A DNA stretch of 35,850 nucleotides from Nocardioides sp. (GTDB taxonomy: Bacteria; Actinomycetota; Actinomycetes; Propionibacteriales; Nocardioidaceae). Below the pieces are notes generated by a model. That model was not told where the DNA came from and searched no databases. It worked only from the letters and a program-made list of their open reading frames with translations. Shown here piece by piece: positions 31,973-35,850 of the stretch (position 1 is the first letter of the stretch; every line of letters begins with the position of its first letter). The position numbers and the translations under genes were made by a program. Location of the stretch: contig NZ_JAURVJ010000191.1 of assembly GCF_030655615.1 (NCBI RefSeq), forward strand, positions 1-35,850, written 5' to 3'.

Positions 31973-32842
31973 TCAGGCGGACCGGCGCCTCGGGACCACG
32001 CGCGTCACCAGCAGGCCGAAGGCCGTGGCCAGGACGTACATCAGGATCGAGTAGACGGCACTCGGGATGGCGACCTCGGTGCTGTCGAGCACGCTCAGCG
32101 CGATGGTCAGCGCGACCGTCGTGTTGTGGATGCCGACCTCCATCGAGCTGGCGACGGCCTGCGCCTCGTCGAGGCGCAGCAGCTTGGCGCCGAGGTAGCC
32201 GAGGCTGAGGCTGGCCAGGCAGAACAAGGCGGTGACCGGGCCGACCTCCTCGAGGTAGTCCGCGAGGTTGTCGCGCTCGCCGAGCAGCGCGCCGAGCGAG
32301 ACGGCGGCCAGGACGACGATCGAGAAGACCCGGACCGGGCGGTCGGCGCGGCCCGCGACGTCGGGCGACCGGTGGCGGACCACCATGCCGAGGGCGACCG
32401 GCACCAGCACGATCGCGATCACCTGGACGACCTTGCCGACCTGCAGGCCGAGCTCGCCGTCGGCGTCGAAGTGGTCGATCGCCAGGTTGGTGACGAGCGG
32501 GATGGTGACCGCGGCGATCACCGAGTTGATCGCGGTCAGCGTGATGTTGAGGGCGACGTCACCGTGGAAGAGGTGGCTGAACAGGTTGGCCGTCGTGCCG
32601 CCGGGCGACGCCGCGAGCAGCATGACGCCGACGGCCAGCAGCGGGTCGAGGTCGAAGGCCGTCACCAGCCCGAACGCGACGACCGGCAGCACCAGCACCT
32701 GCAGCACGAGCGCCACCGCGACCGCCTTGGGCGTCCTGGCCACCCGCCGGAAGTCGTCGACGGTGAGCGACAGCCCGAGGCCGAACATGATGATGGCCAG
32801 CGCGACGGGCAGACCGACGGTGATCAGCGCGGAGTCGTCCAT
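31973..32842 (-). CDS. Bile acid:sodium symporter family transporter
   Basis: A 289-residue membrane protein with about 8-10 hydrophobic segments and no soluble domain. It has the BASS-family sequences GLGLSLTVDDFRRVARTPKAV, SPGGTTANLFSHLFHGDVALNITLTAINSVIAAVTIPL (the crossover region with the conserved Pro-Gly-Gly and Asn) and EVGIHNTTVALTIA (second inverted repeat with conserved Glu-x3-Asn). It probably imports an organic anion with Na+, for example a bile acid-, steroid- or keto acid-type compound. ATG 32842 is 8 bases after the XRE stop on the same strand, so it is probably regulated by that protein and could supply a substrate to the neighbouring oxidative genes. Confidence 0.9.
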   Translation of the reverse strand: MDDSALITVGLPVALAIIMFGLGLSLTVDDFRRVARTPKAVAVALVLQVLVLPVVAFGLVTAFDLDPLLAVGVMLLAASPGGTTANLFSHLFHGDVALNITLTAINSVIAAVTIPLVTNLAIDHFDADGELGLQVGKVVQVIAIVLVPVALGMVVRHRSPDVAGRADRPVRVFSIVVLAAVSLGALLGERDNLADYLEEVGPVTALFCLASLSLGYLGAKLLRLDEAQAVASSMEVGIHNTTVALTIALSVLDSTEVAIPSAVYSILMYVLATAFGLLVTRVVPRRRSA

Positions 32843-32850
32843 CGCGGCAG

Positions 32851-33705
32851 TCAAGCACCGGCGGGCGCCTCCGCGCCCCAGGACACGAGGAGCGGCAGGG
32901 CCCGCGCCGTGGCCGAGTCGGGCTCGACGGTGTAGACGACGAGGCGCTGCTCGGGGTCGTGCGGGGTGGTGACCGCCTCGATGGCGAAGGAGAGGGTGCC
33001 GAAGTCCGGGTGGGCGATCTGCTTCGGGACCGAGGTCCGGTCGGTCACCCCGTGGTCGTCCCACCAGCGGGCGACGTCGTCGTCACGCTCTCGCAGCTCG
33101 GCGACGAGCGCGGCCAGGCGCCGGTCCTGCGGGTGGCGGCCGACCTCGTAGCGCATCGATCCCACGGCCGCCGCGGCGTAGTCGGACCAGTTCACGATCC
33201 GCTCGCGCGAGCCGGGGTCGAGGAAGAGCCACCGGACCAACGACGAGCCGGGCTCCATGTCGGTGCCGAGGACCGCCCGCAGCAGGGCGTTGCGCGCGAG
33301 CACCTCGCCGCGACGGCCGAGCAGCAGCGCGGGCACGTGGTCGAGGGTGGTCATCATGCGCAGCAGCCCGGGGTCGGCCCGCTGCGGCGTCTCCCAGCCT
33401 CTGCTCCGCCGGGCCTGGTGCCGCACGGGCGCGGCCAGGTCGCGCAGGTGGTCGCGCTCGACGTCGTCGAGCTGCAGCGCCCGGGCCAGCGCATCGAGGA
33501 CCTCGTCGGTGAGCGTCTGCTGGCGGCCCTGCTCGATCCGGCTGTAGTGGTCGGAGCTCAGCCCGGCCAGCACCGCCAGCTCCTCCTTGCGCAGCCCCGG
33601 GACCCGACGCGGGCCCGGGAACGCGTCGATCCCGGCCTGCGCCGGCGTCAGCCGGTCGCGGCGGGAGCGGAGGAACGCCCCGAGGGCGGAGCGGTCGGCC
33701 GGCAT
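32851..33705 (-). CDS. XRE-family regulator with MmyB-like ligand-binding domain
   Basis: A 284-residue regulator. The N-terminal helix-turn-helix is RVPGLRKEELAVLAGLSSDHYSRIEQGR (about 34-61); residues from about 100 to the end form the MmyB-like domain (PALLLGRRGEVLARNALLRAVLG, DYAAAAVGSMRYEVGRHPQDRRLAALVAELRERD), which in relatives binds fatty-acid-like ligands. ATG 33705 follows TACCCT by 6 bases, and the palindrome 33708-33733 covers this promoter; autoregulation is likely. The divergent SDR gene at 33764 is the probable target in one direction and the BASS transporter in the other. Confidence 0.9.
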   Translation of the reverse strand: MPADRSALGAFLRSRRDRLTPAQAGIDAFPGPRRVPGLRKEELAVLAGLSSDHYSRIEQGRQQTLTDEVLDALARALQLDDVERDHLRDLAAPVRHQARRSRGWETPQRADPGLLRMMTTLDHVPALLLGRRGEVLARNALLRAVLGTDMEPGSSLVRWLFLDPGSRERIVNWSDYAAAAVGSMRYEVGRHPQDRRLAALVAELRERDDDVARWWDDHGVTDRTSVPKQIAHPDFGTLSFAIEAVTTPHDPEQRLVVYTVEPDSATARALPLLVSWGAEAPAGA

Positions 33706-33707
33706 CC

Positions 33708-33733
33708 GACCAGGGTAGGCACGCACCCTGGTC
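33708..33733. promoter_or_regulatory. 9-8-9 inverted repeat, operator of the XRE regulator
   Basis: GACCAGGGT (33708-33716), 8 bases, ACCCTGGTC (33725-33733), a perfect match. It lies in the 58-base gap between the XRE gene and the SDR gene; one arm contains the TACCCT -10 element of the XRE gene (minus strand, 33717-33712). Arm and spacer length fit a dimeric regulator. Confidence 0.75.
33712..33717 (-). promoter_or_regulatory. -10 element (TACCCT) of the XRE gene
   Basis: Minus-strand TACCCT followed by GGTCGG and ATG 33705. It overlaps the operator arm, so the regulator bound there would block transcription. Confidence 0.55.
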
Positions 33734-33763
33734 CAGGCCCGCCGCGCCGGGTGGAGTGGGGGC

Positions 33764-34558
33764 ATGACCACCACCCCGCTCAGCCCGACCAGTACCGATC
33801 CCACCCTCTCCCTCGCCGGCCGCCGCGCCGTCGTCACCGGATCCACCAGCGGGATCGGCGCCGCGACCGTCCGCCTCCTCGCCGCCCGTGGCGCCCACGT
33901 CGTCGTCGCCGGGCGGGACGCCGGGCGGGGCGAGGCGGTCGTCGCCGACGTACGCCGTGCGGGCGGCTCGGCCGTGTTCGTGCCGGGCGACCTCACCGGT
34001 CCGCCCGACGAGCTGCGCGCCGTCGCCGCCGCCTGGGCGGAGGCCCTCGGTGGCCCGGTCGACCTGCTCGTGCACAACGCCGCGCTCTGCCCGCCGGTCG
34101 ACACCTTCTCGCTCACCGACGCCGACCTCGAGGCGACGCTGGCCGTCAACGTCCGCGCGCCGCACGTGCTCACCGCCGCGCTCGCGCCGCCGATGATCGA
34201 GGCCGGCGGCGGCGCCATCGTCGTCATCGGTTCGTGGATGGCGACCGTCGGCCACGCGATCGTCGGGCTCTACTCCGCCACCAAGGCCGCCGAGGAGCAG
34301 CTCGCCCGCAGCTGGGCGGCCGAGCTCGGCCCGCGCGGCGTGCGCGTCAACACCGTCTCCCCCGGCGCCACCCGCACCCCCGTCAACGCCGCCGCCGACG
34401 ACGTCATCGCGACGATGACGGCGGGTACGCCGGCCGGTCGACCCGGCACCCCGGACGAGGTCGCCGCGACCGTGGCCTGGGTCGTCTCGGACCAGGCGGC
34501 CTACGTCCACGGCGCCACGATCGCCGTCGACGGCGGCATCACCGCCACCCGCGGGTAG
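33764..34558 (+). CDS. Short-chain dehydrogenase/reductase
   Basis: A 264-residue classical SDR: TGSTSGIG (25-32), Ser157 (VVIGSW), Tyr170 and Lys174 (YSATK), a C-terminal PxDEVAATVAWVVSDQAAYVHGATIAVDGG. Arg in VAGRDAGR suggests NADP. It is preceded by GGAG 7 bases before ATG 33764. It is divergent from the XRE regulator across a clear operator, so it is probably induced by the XRE ligand. Substrate unknown. Confidence 0.9.
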   Translation: MTTTPLSPTSTDPTLSLAGRRAVVTGSTSGIGAATVRLLAARGAHVVVAGRDAGRGEAVVADVRRAGGSAVFVPGDLTGPPDELRAVAAAWAEALGGPVDLLVHNAALCPPVDTFSLTDADLEATLAVNVRAPHVLTAALAPPMIEAGGGAIVVIGSWMATVGHAIVGLYSATKAAEEQLARSWAAELGPRGVRVNTVSPGATRTPVNAAADDVIATMTAGTPAGRPGTPDEVAATVAWVVSDQAAYVHGATIAVDGGITATRG

Positions 34559-34628
34559 GCCGGTCACCGTGGCACGGCGCCGCGACGGTTGCGCTGGTCG
34601 GGGTGAGGTCCGGCCCGGTGGTCCTGTC

Positions 34629-34634
34629 TAGGCT
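34629..34634 (+). promoter_or_regulatory. -10 element (TAGGCT), leaderless start at 34641
   Basis: TAGGCT, CGCGAC, ATG 34641. No ribosome site lies between. It is a clean example of the leaderless pattern. Confidence 0.55.
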
Positions 34635-34640
34635 CGCGAC

Positions 34641-35483
34641 ATGACCGAGCAGACGATGACCGGCAAGACCGTGCTGGTGACCGGGGCCAGCGACGGGATC
34701 GGCGCCGAGTCGGCCAAGGTGCTGGCCGACAAGGGTGCGACGGTCTACGTGACCGGGCGCTCGGCCGACAAGCTGCGGCCGGTCGCCGAGGCCGTCGGGA
34801 CCGAGCCGCTGATCGCCGACTTCTCCCGCCTCGACGACGTGCGCCGCCTGGCCGCCGACGTCGCCGGGCGCACCGCCACGATCGACGTCCTGCTCAACAA
34901 CGCCGGTGGCACGTTCCACCCGTCCAAGAAGACCCACGACGGCCACGAGCCCAACTTCCAGGTCAACCACCTGGCGCCGTTCCTGCTCACCCAGCTGCTG
35001 CGCCCGCAGCTCGCCGCCGCCGGGACGTCGCTGGTGGTCAACACCTCGAGCGTCGGCAACCTGATGGGCAAGATCGTGCTCGACGACCTCGACTACGAGC
35101 ACCGGCGGGCCATCGAGCTCCCGGCCTACGGCACCGGCAAGCTGATGAACATCGTCTTCACCCGCGGCATCGCCCAGCGCTGGGCCGACGACGGCATCGT
35201 GTCCGTCGCCGTCCACCCCGGCCCGGTCGGCAGCTCGTTCGGACGCGACTCGTGGTTCGTCGGCCTGGTCTACCGCAGCCCGCTCAAGCGGTTCGCGACG
35301 ATCAGCGTCGCCGACGGCGCCGCGCCGCTGGTCGCGCTCGCCGAGCGCGGTCCCGACCCCGAGGTCGACGGCCGCTACTTCAGCCGCTTCAGCATCGACG
35401 GCCGGGAGAACAAGCAGGCCAAGGACCAGTCCATCATCGACGGGCTGTGGGAGCGGTCGGAGTCGCTGGTCGGGCTTGCCTGA
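34641..35483 (+). CDS. Short-chain dehydrogenase/reductase (retinol dehydrogenase/WWOX-like)
   Basis: A 280-residue SDR of the retinol-dehydrogenase-like group: TGASDGIG (14-21), NNAGGTF (about 90-96), catalytic Ser in VVNTSS, Tyr163 and Lys167 (YGTGK), VHPGPV. The long C-terminus (SPLKRFATISVADGAAPLVALAE) is typical of this group, which acts on hydrophobic alcohols and ketones. Arg in VTGRSADK suggests NADP. Its end overlaps the start of the DNA glycosylase gene. Confidence 0.9.
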   Translation: MTEQTMTGKTVLVTGASDGIGAESAKVLADKGATVYVTGRSADKLRPVAEAVGTEPLIADFSRLDDVRRLAADVAGRTATIDVLLNNAGGTFHPSKKTHDGHEPNFQVNHLAPFLLTQLLRPQLAAAGTSLVVNTSSVGNLMGKIVLDDLDYEHRRAIELPAYGTGKLMNIVFTRGIAQRWADDGIVSVAVHPGPVGSSFGRDSWFVGLVYRSPLKRFATISVADGAAPLVALAERGPDPEVDGRYFSRFSIDGRENKQAKDQSIIDGLWERSESLVGLA

Positions 35484-35850
35484 GGGCCACTCGATCCACC
35501 GGCTCGCCCGGCGGCACCGGCAGCTGCTCGTCGGTCGCGCCGTGCGCACCAGCAGCCCCCAGGGTCGGTTCGAGGTGGGTGCGGCGACGATCGACGGCCA
35601 GGTGCTGGCGTCGACCGAGGCCTGGGGCAAGCACCTGTTCCACCGTTACGACGACCACTGGCTCCACGTGCACCTCGGCCTGTTCGGTCGGTTCCGCGAC
35701 GGCCGGGGCGAGCCGCCCGAGGCCCGTGGGGCACTGCGCCTGCGGCTCGTCGCCGACGACGCGTGGGCCGACCTGCGCGGTCCGACGGCGTGCGAGCTGC
35801 TCGACGACGGCGGCCGCGACGTCCTGCTCGCCCGGCTCGGCCCCGACCCG
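35476..35850 (+). CDS. nei: Nei/Fpg-family DNA glycosylase (5' part, continues beyond window)
   Basis: 125 codons without a stop, running off the end. The start is TTG 35476, within the last codons of the SDR (8-base overlap). Mature Pro at position 2 and Glu3 (PEGHSIHRLA) are the catalytic residues of Fpg/Nei DNA glycosylases, which excise oxidised bases and cut the strand by beta/delta-elimination; WGKHLFH holds the conserved Lys. HVHLGLFGRFRDG and LRGPTACELLDDG match M. tuberculosis Rv2464c (Nei-type). The H2TH and zinc-finger parts are outside the window. Repair of oxidised pyrimidines is expected. Confidence 0.88.
   Translation, partial: MPEGHSIHRLARRHRQLLVGRAVRTSSPQGRFEVGAATIDGQVLASTEAWGKHLFHRYDDHWLHVHLGLFGRFRDGRGEPPEARGALRLRLVADDAWADLRGPTACELLDDGGRDVLLARLGPDP

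Overview
The window is a chromosomal stretch from a very GC-rich actinobacterium. It encodes mycothione reductase and a mycothiol-dependent-isomerase-type protein, a predicted F420-dependent (luciferase-like) oxidoreductase, a DUF222/HNH endonuclease and the end of another, several P450s and many short-chain dehydrogenases. GTG and TTG starts are frequent. A soil Nocardioidaceae (Nocardioides-like) is the best guess; this is inference, not a database match. I see no rRNA, tRNA, CRISPR array, insertion sequence or phage. No gene-free stretch exceeds 300 bases; the longest are about 150 bases (17862-18013 and 29711-29860), both described below.

Layout. 1-346: 3' end of an HNH endonuclease gene and its terminator. 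415-1896 (-): unknown protein with an RG-rich and Pro/Ala-rich tail. 1974-8361 (-): five-gene coupled operon adhC - zwf - GH15 trehalase/glucoamylase - DinB/maleylpyruvate isomerase-like - mtr, apparently joining NADPH supply and mycothiol redox. 8447-11628: SDR, crotonase and a secreted protein. 11656-17861 (+): acyl-CoA synthetase, acyl-CoA dehydrogenase, then an operon of P450, LLM oxidoreductase and phosphotransferase. 18014-22807: full DUF222/HNH gene, ArsR-SRPBCC-DHFR-like operon, GNAT, and a TetR gene flanked by two VOC genes. 22819-29710 (-): eight-gene operon CYP123-like, CYP51, 3Fe-4S ferredoxin, NTF2-like, aldehyde dehydrogenase, SDR, hydroxyisobutyrate dehydrogenase-like, carboxymuconolactone decarboxylase-like; from memory its gene content matches the M. 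tuberculosis cyp51 neighbourhood (Rv0763c-Rv0771). 29861-31934 (-): SDR with missing catalytic residues and an unknown 419-aa protein. 31973-35850: bile-acid-symporter-family transporter, XRE regulator with a clear operator, two SDRs and the 5' part of a Nei-type DNA glycosylase gene.

The most interesting structure is regulatory. A 14-bp palindrome, TGGACA-NN-TGTCCA, lies directly over the GTG start codons of three separate transcription units (P450/LLM/kinase; CYP123/CYP51 operon; the unknown 419-aa gene), in the same register each time. A related palindrome, AGGACA-NN-TGTCCT, sits in front of the window's own TetR gene. At two loci the sites are paired at exactly 21 bp. This suggests a small TetR-type regulon controlling P450-based oxidation of an unknown hydrophobic substrate. 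In addition, at least ten transcription units show TANNNT placed 6-7 bases before the start codon, which indicates widespread leaderless transcription and helped me choose several starts.
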